A stretch of DNA of 25,831 nucleotides from Actinomycetota bacterium (GCA_023379725.1 JAMCPC010000085.1:1-25831); one strand, 5' to 3'; shown: positions 1 through 7,447, numbered from the stretch's first letter. Numbers and translations: made by a program. The notes: generated from the letters alone by a model not told the origin.

Positions 1-326
1 GTGTGTCGCTGTGCATTTTCGGTGTGTCGCTGTGCCTCCGCCAACTCCTTGACCATCTCTTCAAGGGACTTGACGGTTTCGTCAGTGTGTCGTTGTGCGT
101 TCTCAGTACGTAGCTGGGCTGCCACCAACTCCTTGACGGCTTCCTCGATGCGTTGCTGAGTATTTTCGGTACGTTGCTGTGCCTCCGCCAACTTTTTCAC
201 TTCAGCTGTCAATAGGCGCATCTCGTTTGGCAGACTAAGAATCTCATCACCAAGAATCACTGCCCTAAGAGCCGCCCGTAACGACTCATCTTGTTCCATC
301 TCACGAATAATTTCCAACGTATTCAT
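1..326 (-). CDS. Coiled-coil repeat protein (partial, N-terminal part)
   Basis: The frame is open from an ATG at 326 down to the window edge, giving about 108 residues, so the C-terminal part lies outside. It begins MNTLEIIREMEQDESLRAAL. From about residue 50 it becomes a charged heptad-like repeat built on units such as KELAEAQRHTENAQRH, seen about three times with variation. This is a strongly predicted coiled coil. The family resembles bacterial proteins with a short N-terminal head, a repetitive coiled coil and a C-terminal PD-(D/E)XK-nuclease-like domain (DUF3782 type), but that domain is not in the window and the assignment is inference. The start is supported by a TATAAT box 7 nt upstream of the ATG, which fits a leaderless transcript. 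Its neighbour is a broken cas gene, so this is accessory territory. Confidence 0.6.
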   Translation of the reverse strand, partial: MNTLEIIREMEQDESLRAALRAVILGDEILSLPNEMRLLTAEVKKLAEAQQRTENTQQRIEEAVKELVAAQLRTENAQRHTDETVKSLEEMVKELAEAQRHTENAQRH

Positions 327-341
327 ATAGACCATTATACA
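327..341 (-). promoter_or_regulatory. -10 box for leaderless coiled-coil gene
   Basis: On the minus strand TATAAT occupies 339-334 and is followed by 7 nt and then the ATG at 326. Transcription would start at or within a base or two of the start codon. No clear -35 was found. Confidence 0.5.
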
Positions 342-356
342 CCACCCCTGTAACAC

Positions 357-743
357 CTACGTAAATGCCATTGGCAGGTTGATACGATATAACATACAGT
401 GGCCATCCGTGGGGAATTTCTTATGGCCATTGTCATTCACTTGACAAGTCCAGAACGATGTCAGGCAAACCAAGTTCGTCACGTCTGGCAAGAATGACGC
501 TTCAAGTCTATTTGCCTCGCTTGGCTCATTGTCAATAACTAGTATATCCACAGGCTGTTGATTCCCTCCAGCGTCAATAATCCACCTCTTGCCAGTCTGG
601 AATTTGCCACCAGCGTAAGTTGCCGGTTTGATAGGTGCGCCATGTCCACCGAGCGGCTCCAAACTGGCACGGATTGTAATACCCGCATCAAAGCTGTCAT
701 CCTTGCAGGCATTGACCAGCATCTCTGCATTCAATTGTTTCAT
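357..743 (-). pseudogene. csb1: Broken cas7/csb1 (type I-G Cascade subunit) fragment
   Basis: The open frame encodes 128 residues with a good ribosome site (AAAGGAG) before the ATG. Its first ~75 residues look like the N-terminus of Csb1/Cas7 of type I-G (formerly I-U) CRISPR systems: a LEPLGG segment, a PATYAGG segment, and the family hallmark IDNEPSEANRLE. Csb1 proteins are usually about 300-400 residues, so most of the gene is missing. A -1 shift near 483 restores family-like sequence (RDELGLPDIVLDLSSE) that runs to a TGA at 433-435. The in-frame tail after PSEANRLEASFLPD is therefore probably out-of-frame read-through. Intact Csb1 binds crRNA along the Cascade backbone; this remnant should not. 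No cas3, cas5, cas1 or CRISPR repeats are visible nearby. The family call rests on remembered motifs. Confidence 0.7.
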
Positions 744-942
744 AATATATCTCCTTTGTAAATTACAATATGCTATAAGCCAACGATAACAACAGCTACT
801 TTGGTACCGTCAGACAACACATTACATTTTGATACCCTCCTGTAACACTTACCCGTGATGCGAGCCAATAGGTGTTGTTCCAGACTTGCATAGAGTATGC
901 CACACGGCTTGATCGACCGACTCGGCGGGTCTGCCCCGTTTG
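744..942. other. Unassigned stretch between csb1 remnant and mazF
   Basis: About 200 bases hold no convincing gene. One minus-strand frame is open from inside the mazF region down to a TAG at 773-775 and ends DGTKVAVVIVGL. It could be the 3' tail of a deleted gene. A short sequence (CCTGTAACACTTACC at about 839-853) resembles CCCTGTAACACCTAC at 346-360 on the other side of the csb1 remnant, perhaps marking a rearrangement. Confidence 0.3.
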
Positions 943-1254
943 TCAACAGGCCATCACGGAGGACATAGCCGAGCAGAACTCCGACCAGCGGGCTGCAGGA
1001 ACTCGCCCAGCCTCGCGCAAAAGGCGTTCGACCGGAATTAGCTGAATGTTGTCCAGGTTGGCGACCGATCCTGCTTGTACGCCTTCCTCCGAGCCCAGGA
1101 CGACCTCGGTAGCGATCCCGCGGACCGTAGTGGTGACGGGAGCAACGAGGACCCGACGCAACAGCGGGGCCACCCGCGCTCGCGTGATGACGACCACAGG
1201 GCGGACCTTGTCGAGGTCAGCCCACCAGACTTGGCCGTGCCCGAGACCGTTCAC
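943..1254 (-). CDS. MazF/PemK-family toxin
   Basis: This 103-residue protein has the MazF/PemK core: an N-terminal GQVWWADLDKVRPVVVITR strand pair, then VLVAPVTTTVRG and GSVANLDNIQLIPVERL. Members of the family are sequence-specific endoribonucleases that cleave mRNA or tRNA and are neutralised by the cognate antitoxin. The length is normal for the family. The start is a GTG that overlaps the antitoxin stop by 4 nt (GTGA), the usual translational coupling of antitoxin-first pairs. Sampled base composition here is about 70% GC against about 38% in a line taken from the mec gene, which suggests recent transfer. Whether the toxin is active cannot be judged from the sequence. Confidence 0.85.
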   Translation of the reverse strand: MNGLGHGQVWWADLDKVRPVVVITRARVAPLLRRVLVAPVTTTVRGIATEVVLGSEEGVQAGSVANLDNIQLIPVERLLREAGRVPAARWSEFCSAMSSVMAC

Positions 1255-1535
1255 ACCCCGGTCCTTCGCCGGCGTGCTGCGGCGAGCCGTTGCACGTCTT
1301 CGGGAACTTCGCCATCATAGGGAAGGCTCGGAGCCTCTGGGGCTTCCCAGGCAATGTCCGTGTCTTCGTGATAGGGCATCACGTCAAGCGCCTGACGCTC
1401 ACGGTCACCTTCGAGCTCATCCAGCAGGACGACAAGCGCCTGGTCGAAGAGCTTGCTGTCGCTGGTACCGAGCAAACGGCGACACGCCATGAGACGGTCC
1501 CGGTCAACTGTGGTGGAAATACGCTCACGGCTCAT
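1251..1535 (-). CDS. MazE-like antitoxin
   Basis: The protein is 94 residues when started at the ATG at 1535 (MSRERISTTVDRDRLMACRR). A longer in-frame start at 1661 exists, but its extra 42 residues are cysteine-rich and unlike the family. The short N-terminal ISTTVD segment followed by helices fits a ribbon-helix-helix DNA-binding head. The acidic, Pro-containing C-terminal half (about residues 55-85) would wrap the toxin. It lies directly upstream of and overlaps the MazF-like gene. A TATACT box 7 nt before the ATG supports this start and a leaderless, probably autoregulated transcript. High GC content matches its partner. Confidence 0.8.
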   Translation of the reverse strand: MSRERISTTVDRDRLMACRRLLGTSDSKLFDQALVVLLDELEGDRERQALDVMPYHEDTDIAWEAPEAPSLPYDGEVPEDVQRLAAARRRRTGV

Positions 1536-1550
1536 GCTACAAAGTATACT
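1536..1550 (-). promoter_or_regulatory. Promoter/possible operator of toxin-antitoxin pair
   Basis: On the minus strand TATACT (1548-1543) is followed by TTGTAGC and the antitoxin ATG. The 8-bp palindrome AGTATACT (1543-1550) overlaps the -10 box, where an autorepressing antitoxin could bind. The operator role is inference. Confidence 0.4.
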
Positions 1551-1768
1551 ACAACTACTACCACATATCATGCCACACGTTGCGCATCCCCAGCCCGTGC
1601 CGTCGGCGATTTGCCAGGATTGCAATACCCAATCCGGTGCACTTCTCATCCGGCGTGACATATTCTATGCCGCCAGTCTCGCCAATAGTTCCTTCAGAAG
1701 TGACTCCGCTAAGAGCATCTACGCCGAAAGTCCAGCCAAGAGCGTACCATCCACTAAACTAGGATTCT

Positions 1769-2305
1769 GTGAAGAAGAGCAGCCAAAAGTCCTCTCAGGC
1801 AAAGAACCAAGCCCAGGCAAACAATCGAATAGTTGCGCGCAATAAAAAGGCTACTCATGAGTACGATATATTAGAGACCTTTGAATGTGGTATCGTGTTG
1901 CACGGTTCAGAGGTAAAGTCATTGAGAAACAGCCAGGTATCACTGGTAGACTCTTATGCCAGGATACGATCTGGTGAAATATGGCTCGTAGGAATGCATA
2001 TTGCACCCTATACTCAAGCAGGAGCATATGGTGCACATGACTCAGTGCGTGACCGCAAGTTACTTCTGCACAGAAAACAGATAGACCATATATCAGGAGA
2101 ACTGGCAGAAAAGTCGCTTACCCTGGTGCCACTCTCTATATATTTCAAAGACGGAAAAGCAAAGGTATCAATCGCACTTGCAAAGGGCAGGCGGTTGTGG
2201 GATAAGCGAAGAGCGCTCCGAGAACGTGACGAGACCAGAGAGGCAGCAAGAGAGGTATCTGCTAAACGGATCGGCAGAAACTTTGGCATTCTCTCCGGTA
2301 GGTGA
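1769..2305 (+). CDS. smpB: SmpB, tmRNA-binding protein
   Basis: This 178-residue protein carries the SmpB OB-fold signature: ARNKKATHEYDILETFECG, then GSEVKSLRNSQVSLVDSYAR, then the basic C-terminal tail with KGRRLWDKRRALRERDE that enters the ribosomal A site. SmpB delivers tmRNA to stalled ribosomes for trans-translation. The family is usually about 155-160 residues; the excess is a Lys/Gln/Ser-rich N-terminus and a short C-terminal extension. The start is GTG. A TAAACT hexamer 8 nt upstream and no Shine-Dalgarno suggest a leaderless message. No ssrA gene is recognisable beside it. The last codons and stop are duplicated 70 bp downstream (see the repeat). The 233 bases between the antitoxin and this gene show no other gene. 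Confidence 0.95.
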   Translation: MKKSSQKSSQAKNQAQANNRIVARNKKATHEYDILETFECGIVLHGSEVKSLRNSQVSLVDSYARIRSGEIWLVGMHIAPYTQAGAYGAHDSVRDRKLLLHRKQIDHISGELAEKSLTLVPLSIYFKDGKAKVSIALAKGRRLWDKRRALRERDETREAAREVSAKRIGRNFGILSGR

Positions 2306-2379
2306 TAGGGTGCCTGTTCTGTTTCAGCCTCCGCTTCAATTTGCACGCAAATTTAGCATTCTCTCCGGTAGGTGATAGG
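2286..2379 (+). repeat. 24-bp direct repeat of smpB 3' end
   Basis: A perfect 24-bp sequence (GCATTCTCTCCGGTAGGTGA plus TAGG) lies at 2286-2309, spanning the smpB stop codon, and again at 2356-2379, just before mec. The period is 70 bp. The second copy still encodes FSILSGR-stop, mirroring the SmpB C-terminus FGILSGR-stop, so the smpB end was copied downstream. Confidence 0.9.
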
Positions 2380-2390
2380 TTGTACTGATA

Positions 2391-2813
2391 GTGATCAACA
2401 TACCAGACAATATATACACCCAAATAATTGCATACTGCATACAGGGATTACCTGACGAAGCATGCGGGCTTCTCGGAGGAATAGATAACAGAGTGACTAC
2501 CTTTTACCCGGCAGGCAATACTGCAAAGTCGGCACGGTTGTATGTACTCGATCCAAAGGATTACCTCCGGGCAGACCGCGATGTGGAAGCACGGGGAATT
2601 GAGATCCTGGGCGTAGTACATTCACATACCCACACTGAACCATATCCCTCACCCACAGATATAGAACAGGCTCCAGACCCATCATGGCATTACGTCATCG
2701 TAGGGCTTGGTAGATCGCTTCCAACTCTCCGGTCCTATTCCATCTCTGCAGGTACTGTCGTAGAGGAGACAGTGCAAGTCTCCAGTGGAACAATATCTGA
2801 TATAATAGATTAG
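2391..2813 (+). CDS. mec: JAMM/MPN+ metalloprotease, Mec-like (CysO processing)
   Basis: This 140-residue MPN+ domain protein has the complete JAMM zinc site: Glu23 in PDEACGLLGG, then H77-x-H79, Ser87 and Asp90 in HSHTHTEPYPSPTD. It lies immediately upstream of a ThiS/MoaD-like carrier and a CysM-like synthase, the same gene set as mec-cysO-cysM in Mycobacterium tuberculosis. There Mec is a zinc peptidase that releases cysteine from the CysO-cysteine adduct. Here it may also trim the carrier precursor, because CysO carries residues beyond its diglycine. The start is GTG. The 113-bp gap to cysO holds no gene. Confidence 0.88.
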   Translation: MINIPDNIYTQIIAYCIQGLPDEACGLLGGIDNRVTTFYPAGNTAKSARLYVLDPKDYLRADRDVEARGIEILGVVHSHTHTEPYPSPTDIEQAPDPSWHYVIVGLGRSLPTLRSYSISAGTVVEETVQVSSGTISDIID

Positions 2814-2926
2814 AATAGTAAAGAATAAACTTCAGTTACTGAGGGTAGTGGTGAAATAGTACGGCTTACCGCAGAGCCAATTCTATTCTACAGTACCGGC
2901 AGTATTAGATCGGTCAGGAGGAAGAG

Positions 2927-3283
2927 TTGCCAGTCGAGATTCGTATACCGAGTATTCTGAGAGTACACGTGGACGGCAAATCCATAGTAGAGGTAAAAGG
3001 GAATACTGTGGGAGAAGTGTTACAGGATTTGGTAAATACCTATCCCGGTATGGACAGCCAGGTCGTGACCGCAGATGGAACACTGCATAAGTTTGTAAAT
3101 GTATATCTTAACGATGACGATATCCGTTATTTGAACGTACTCGATACTCCTGTATCTGAAGGTGATACGCTTACAATACTCCCTGCCGTAGCAGGCGGTG
3201 CCTGCTCTCCATCGGCAGAACGACCCACCGGATCAATCGCCTCACCATTGGCGGGTATCGACACCGGACAAAACGATAGGTAA
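2927..3283 (+). CDS. cysO: CysO-like sulfur carrier with C-terminal extension
   Basis: This 118-residue ubiquitin-fold (ThiS/MoaD) protein is very like mycobacterial CysO across residues 1-91: PSILRVHVDGK, then HKFVNVYLNDDDIRYL, then the carrier end ILPAVAGG. The Gly90-Gly91 pair is where a thiocarboxylate would form for sulfur transfer to CysM. In the mycobacterial protein, as I recall it, the chain ends at that pair. Here 27 more residues follow, beginning ACSPSAERP, before a TAA stop. The carrier would need cleavage after Gly91 before it could work, and the adjacent JAMM protease is the obvious candidate. The TTG start is fixed by a strong ribosome site (AGGAGGAAGAG at 2916-2926). Confidence 0.88.
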   Translation: MPVEIRIPSILRVHVDGKSIVEVKGNTVGEVLQDLVNTYPGMDSQVVTADGTLHKFVNVYLNDDDIRYLNVLDTPVSEGDTLTILPAVAGGACSPSAERPTGSIASPLAGIDTGQNDR

Positions 3284-3341
3284 CAATACGCATGAATATG
3301 CACGGACGGACGGACAGCTACAGGAATGTGAGCAGGCTATC

Positions 3342-4289
3342 ATGACATACTGCCGCAACATCCTGGATCTGATTGGTAATACTCCTCTCGTAGAAATAAG
3401 TGAGTTCAGTCCCAATCCATCAGTAAGGATACTCATGAAGCTGGAGGGGCAGAATCCAGGAGGCTCAGTAAAAGATAGAGTCGCCCTGGCAATGGTAGAA
3501 GATGCCGAAAAGGCAGGGATACTGAGCAACAATGCCACCCTGCTTGAGCCCTCATCGGGAAATACCGGAATAGCCCTGGCAATGATATCGAGAGTCAAAG
3601 GATACCACCTTAAAGTAGTCATGCCACAGAACGTCTCCGAAGAACGTCGCCAGATGTTACTGGCGTTTGGTGCGGAGATTATCGAGTCGCCCGGTTCCGA
3701 GGGTTCCAACGGTGCAGTACGCATGGCAGAAAAAATCCATGCCGAACACCCTGACTGGGTCTTTCTCTACCAGTACGCCAACCATGCAAACCCAATGGCA
3801 CACTACGAGGGTACAGGACCTGAAATATGGAGAGACTGCCCTGACGTTACCCATTTCGTAGCGGGCCTGGGTACATCCGGAACGCTTGTAGGCGTTGGCA
3901 AATTCCTTAAGGAACGCAACCCGGATATTCAGGTATGGGCAGTGGAACCTCCGGCAGGAGAGCTGGTAGATGGACTGAGGAGCCTGGAAGACGGGTATAT
4001 ACCGCCAATATTCAATGACTTCAATGGGCCACAGTTACTTGATCGCAAAACAGTGATAGGTCCAAGGGAGTCCATTGAGTGGACAAAACGGCTTGCGGAT
4101 TCAGGTATTCTTGCAGGCATATCATCAGGTAGTGCGCTGGCGGGAGCGGTGCGTTGTGCAAGTAGTATAGAAAGTGGAGTAATAGTAATAATAAGTGCCG
4201 ACGGTGGCTGGAAGTATCTATCGACCGGTGTGTGGACCGAAGATATAGACGTAGTTACAGAACGGGCACGCACTATGGTGTACTTCTAG
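3342..4289 (+). CDS. cysM: Cysteine synthase CysM (CysO-dependent type)
   Basis: This fold-type II PLP enzyme has 315 residues when started at the ATG in front of TYCRNILDLIGNTPLVEIS. The PLP lysine is Lys44 in GSVKDR. Substrate and PLP-phosphate loops are EPSSGNTG and GLGTSGT. The C-terminal DGGWKYLSTG and the DGLRSLEDGY segment match mycobacterial CysM, whose arginine in the equivalent position recognises O-phosphoserine, so O-phosphoserine plus CysO-thiocarboxylate is the likely chemistry. A longer in-frame start at 3198 would overlap cysO and adds non-family sequence, so it is rejected. It starts 58 bp after cysO and is probably cotranscribed. Confidence 0.92.
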   Translation: MTYCRNILDLIGNTPLVEISEFSPNPSVRILMKLEGQNPGGSVKDRVALAMVEDAEKAGILSNNATLLEPSSGNTGIALAMISRVKGYHLKVVMPQNVSEERRQMLLAFGAEIIESPGSEGSNGAVRMAEKIHAEHPDWVFLYQYANHANPMAHYEGTGPEIWRDCPDVTHFVAGLGTSGTLVGVGKFLKERNPDIQVWAVEPPAGELVDGLRSLEDGYIPPIFNDFNGPQLLDRKTVIGPRESIEWTKRLADSGILAGISSGSALAGAVRCASSIESGVIVIISADGGWKYLSTGVWTEDIDVVTERARTMVYF

Positions 4290-4341
4290 ACACTGTAGAG
4301 GGCATGGAACAGCAGCCAATAACGGGTCACAGAGCGGGGAC

Positions 4342-4359
4342 ACTAGACTAGACTAGACT
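4342..4359. repeat. ACTAG pentanucleotide microsatellite
   Basis: Three perfect ACTAG units plus ACT lie at the junction of the convergent cysM and rmuC genes. The third unit contains the rmuC stop codon, so slippage here would alter the rmuC 3' end. No hairpin terminator is visible in this 63-bp gap. Confidence 0.85.
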
Positions 4360-5786
4360 GTCGGCATATCTGGTTCTATGGCTTCCGGTGCCTGCTCCAC
4401 TTCCGACACCTCAGGCGCCTGCAGACTGCGTGCTGCTATATCCAACTGGTCCAATGCAGGAAGAGAATTATCAGACTGGGTAATGACACCAAGATCCTCA
4501 AAGCGACGTGCTTGTGGAAGTACGCTCCGCTCAAGCGAGCCGACAGCTTTATTGTAGGCATCTACGGCAGTACTGAGACTCCTCCCAGTATGCGACATGT
4601 GAGTTGCAAAGGTAATAAGACGCTTATACATCTCCCGTCCAATCTGCCTTACTTCACGTGCACCCTCGGCAAGGGATTCCTGTTGCCATCCAAATGCGAC
4701 CGCCTTCAATAAAGCTATAAGCGTAGTAGGTGTGGCGAGTAGTACGCTCTTATTAATCGCATACTCAAATATATCGGGATCCTGCTCAAAGGCGGTTGCC
4801 AGCAGTGAATCACCCGGAATAAACGCCACTACGAAGTCGGGAGAGTTGTCAAACTGCTCCCAGTATGCCTTTGCCGCCAGCTTGTCCACATGACTCCTCA
4901 GCTGCCTGGCATGCCCCTCCAGATGGCTGCGACGACTATCGTCATCTTCGGCTTCCATGGCATACAAAAGAGCATCCAGGGGGACTTTGGCATCAACTAC
5001 AATATTCTTTCCACCCGGAATATGTACTATGACATCGGGGCGTAATCTGCCTTCACCACCCTCTACTGTGACCTGCTGGTCGAAGTCGCAGTGCTCGACC
5101 ATACCTGCCATCTCCACTACTCTCCTGAGTTGCTGCTCTCCCCATCTACCCCTTGTAGAAGGTTGGCGTAGCGCTGTAACCAGGTTGCGGGTCTCCTTAC
5201 GCAAATTCTCCTGAGACTCATTGGACTGCTTTATGGACTCCTGAATCGCCTGGACCTGCTCGTAGATCTTGCTGTAAGCACCAACGCGATCCTGCTCTAT
5301 CTTGTGTAAAACTTCCTCATACTTCTTCAACTGTTCGCTGAGTGGAGCTACCAACTCACCTATTGCCTGATGTCGCTTCTCCATCTCAGATGTTGTAGAC
5401 TGCGTGACGGCCTGCTCAGCGGCTTTGAACTTTGTATCTGCGAGACTCAGAAATTGTTCACTGTTCTTACCGATAGCCTCCCATGCGAGTTGTGCAAACT
5501 CACTCTGAAGTTGCTGACGTGCTTCCTCCCATGCCGCCTGCCGCTCTTCTTCTGATCGCTTCGACATCTCAAGTTCACCCTGTAGCCTTGATGCATACTC
5601 CCGCATCTGTGATAATTCATTTGTATGACCTGCTTGGATCTCCGCAACGGCACGCGCGTGATCTGCTTCAGCGTTGGCACGTTCAGCCGACCTCTTGGCC
5701 GAAGCGATCATAAAACCTATGAAAACACCGGCTGCTATACCAACTACAGCACCTATCAATATTTCTATAGGGAGATCAGCGTTCAT
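4353..5786 (-). CDS. rmuC: RmuC-family DNA recombination protein
   Basis: The product has 477 residues. An N-terminal membrane segment (about residues 8-29, IGAVVGIAAGVFIGF) is followed by a long coiled coil (about 32-205). The RmuC nuclease-like domain follows, with GRWGEQQLRRVVEMAGM (213-229), RLRPDVIVHIPGGK (247-260) and VVDAKVPLDA (263-272). The spaced Asp/Asp-x-Lys residues fit the PD-(D/E)XK fold. Family members limit recombination at inverted repeats and short repeats. That is suggestive in a region so rich in small duplications, but the link is inference. The acidic tail after about 440 is not conserved. It is single-gene, convergent with cysM. Confidence 0.92.
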   Translation of the reverse strand: MNADLPIEILIGAVVGIAAGVFIGFMIASAKRSAERANAEADHARAVAEIQAGHTNELSQMREYASRLQGELEMSKRSEEERQAAWEEARQQLQSEFAQLAWEAIGKNSEQFLSLADTKFKAAEQAVTQSTTSEMEKRHQAIGELVAPLSEQLKKYEEVLHKIEQDRVGAYSKIYEQVQAIQESIKQSNESQENLRKETRNLVTALRQPSTRGRWGEQQLRRVVEMAGMVEHCDFDQQVTVEGGEGRLRPDVIVHIPGGKNIVVDAKVPLDALLYAMEAEDDDSRRSHLEGHARQLRSHVDKLAAKAYWEQFDNSPDFVVAFIPGDSLLATAFEQDPDIFEYAINKSVLLATPTTLIALLKAVAFGWQQESLAEGAREVRQIGREMYKRLITFATHMSHTGRSLSTAVDAYNKAVGSLERSVLPQARRFEDLGVITQSDNSLPALDQLDIAARSLQAPEVSEVEQAPEAIEPDMPTV

Positions 5787-5861
5787 CGTAAGTAAACCTG
5801 ATTATTGACCTATTACTCATGCAAACCATTGTTACACATGGGTGTATCACTAACCACAACA

Positions 5862-7148
5862 CTACAGGCTATTCCAGTCAAAGCATACCTTTTTGGAGCA
5901 GACTTTCTCCATGAGAGGAGCATCAGGCATAGGGGCGATCCCAGGGCTATGGTGTAATGCTGCCCTGCCTGCTGTAATATTAAGAGCACCAAATGGATCA
6001 CCTTCGACGAACAACTCCCCTCCTCCTATATCACCAGCGAAATGAGTCATCCCAATAGCGGAGAGAGAGGCATTTGCTCTTCTTGCCAACCCTGTATCGT
6101 ACATACCACCTATATACGCCTGCAACCCCTCTTTCTTACATACCGAGAGGGCACTAAGCGCATTGACTATTCCACCCAGCCTCCCGGGCTTTATGCAAGC
6201 TACATCCATTGCGTGCATACTGGCAGCCTTACGTATACTATCCAAAGAGTCAAGAGACTCATCAAGGCATATTGGTGTATCCATAGACTCTGCTAGCCGA
6301 ACAGTCCCCTCTAGGTCACTTCGACAAAATGGCTGTTCTATAAATCCAATACCCATCTTATCGAGATTTTTCAGTCTATCTATGCAGTCTGTACTATCAT
6401 CTGTATACGAGCCATTAGCATCTACACATAACATAATTCCTGCAAAATTTGCTAACAGAGACTTGACAGGTTCTACGTCCCATGAAGGGAAAATCTTCAT
6501 CTTGATACGCCTGTAACCTTCATCCACGTACCCACCAACAGTGTTTACAACCAAATCCATATCGCCAAAGATACCTATTACTACTCCAGCATCTACCGAG
6601 TCCCCTCTCGCTCCTATCCAATTGCCAAACGACTCTCCTGTGGACCGCAGCCGCAGATCAATCATCGCCATCTCTATAGCGGAAATAGCCATGTGATTAC
6701 CTGGCAGATTCTCGAATACTGCAGGTAATTCATCTGCGTACGGTAAAAGCCCGTCTCTCCGACTGCTCCATTCAATTAATCGTGGAATATAAGTTGCCTG
6801 CATAGCTTCAAACGCGCTATACGCCGACTCGGCTGCATACGTGGTAGATGCCAGGGCTGCACACTCCCCAAACCCTACCATCAACGACTCTCCGGATAAT
6901 TGGGTTGTACGTACAGGCGCATCGTACTTTGAGTCACTATCGTTTGTATAGACAGATAATTCGCCAGGCAACCCAGTCCTGTACTGGGATGAATCAGAAC
7001 ACCTGCCAGATAGCAGTTGCATATCTTCTTCGGTCGCGGTGATCTTTATAATAGTTACTGGTCGCTCAGACTCTACACCATAGGAGGCAGATACCGGCCT
7101 CTTCAAATGCAGATCGAGCAGGTAGAGCTCAATTGAATGCAAAATCAA
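5862..7148 (-). CDS. menC: o-Succinylbenzoate synthase (enolase superfamily)
   Basis: This enolase-superfamily protein of 428 residues is read as MenC, which dehydrates SHCHC to o-succinylbenzoate in menaquinone synthesis. Active-site elements are present: the KMK pair Lys216/Lys218, metal ligands Asp243 (VDANGSY), Glu271 (IEQPF) and Asp296 (LDES), and Lys320 in CIKPGRLGG. The capping domain has FGECAALASTTY. A Ser/Asp-rich insertion (about residues 40-88) separates two N-terminal strands that are usually adjacent. The TTG start at 7148 lies just 3 bp past the stop of the upstream small gene, suggesting coupling. N-succinylamino-acid racemase activity is an alternative for this subgroup. Confidence 0.85.
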   Translation of the reverse strand: MILHSIELYLLDLHLKRPVSASYGVESERPVTIIKITATEEDMQLLSGRCSDSSQYRTGLPGELSVYTNDSDSKYDAPVRTTQLSGESLMVGFGECAALASTTYAAESAYSAFEAMQATYIPRLIEWSSRRDGLLPYADELPAVFENLPGNHMAISAIEMAMIDLRLRSTGESFGNWIGARGDSVDAGVVIGIFGDMDLVVNTVGGYVDEGYRRIKMKIFPSWDVEPVKSLLANFAGIMLCVDANGSYTDDSTDCIDRLKNLDKMGIGFIEQPFCRSDLEGTVRLAESMDTPICLDESLDSLDSIRKAASMHAMDVACIKPGRLGGIVNALSALSVCKKEGLQAYIGGMYDTGLARRANASLSAIGMTHFAGDIGGGELFVEGDPFGALNITAGRAALHHSPGIAPMPDAPLMEKVCSKKVCFDWNSL

Positions 7149-7151
7149 GGT

Positions 7152-7406
7152 TCAATTCCATATATGCTTGCTCACGTCCCTACACCACTGCAAGTATATA
7201 ATTATATCTTTATCAGATGGTATTGCACTACCATCACCACCGTAAGCAATTATGGATCGCATCTCCAAAAGAGAGCTATCAGGACCTGGGGTAAAAGGAG
7301 TCATTTTCCACCATCCATCTGGAGAAAGGCGTAGGGCCTGACGCAAAGCTACAGACCATAACTGGGGACGAACCAAAAGAGAAACTAACAACTTACGGCT
7401 GATCAT
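7152..7406 (-). CDS. Small conserved actinobacterial protein
   Basis: The product is 84 residues: LLVSLLVRPQLWSVALRQAL, then PDGWWKMTPFTPGPDSSLLE, then MRSIIAYGGDG and DIIIYLQWCRDV. The Arg/Trp-rich pattern (RPxLW, GWW, YGG, YLxWCR) recalls an uncharacterised family I associate with actinobacteria, so I consider it a real gene, but no function is known to me. It has no signal peptide and no clear membrane helix. It sits between the glucokinase gene (41 bp upstream) and menC (3 bp downstream) on the same strand and is probably cotranscribed with both. Confidence 0.7.
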   Translation of the reverse strand: MISRKLLVSLLVRPQLWSVALRQALRLSPDGWWKMTPFTPGPDSSLLEMRSIIAYGGDGSAIPSDKDIIIYLQWCRDVSKHIWN

Positions 7407-7447
7407 GCTCGATCCGGTAACTGTTGATAACGTCTGCTGTCCGCCAT

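Noticed and set aside
1..326. Direct repeats at the window start as a CRISPR array
   Set aside because: The repeats are codon-phased, vary in spacing and encode heptad units in an open frame; there are no unique spacers of constant length.
1590..1768. tmRNA (ssrA) beside smpB
   Set aside because: No tRNA-like 3' end, T-loop or CCA and no tag-peptide frame were seen in the sequence upstream or downstream of smpB.
1453..1845. 130-codon + strand frame before and into smpB
   Set aside because: It crosses the antitoxin promoter and the smpB start in another frame; composition is unlike a conserved protein.
2178..2375. 65-codon + frame running from smpB into the second repeat copy
   Set aside because: Most of it is an alternative frame of smpB; only its last residues mirror the SmpB end because of the duplication.
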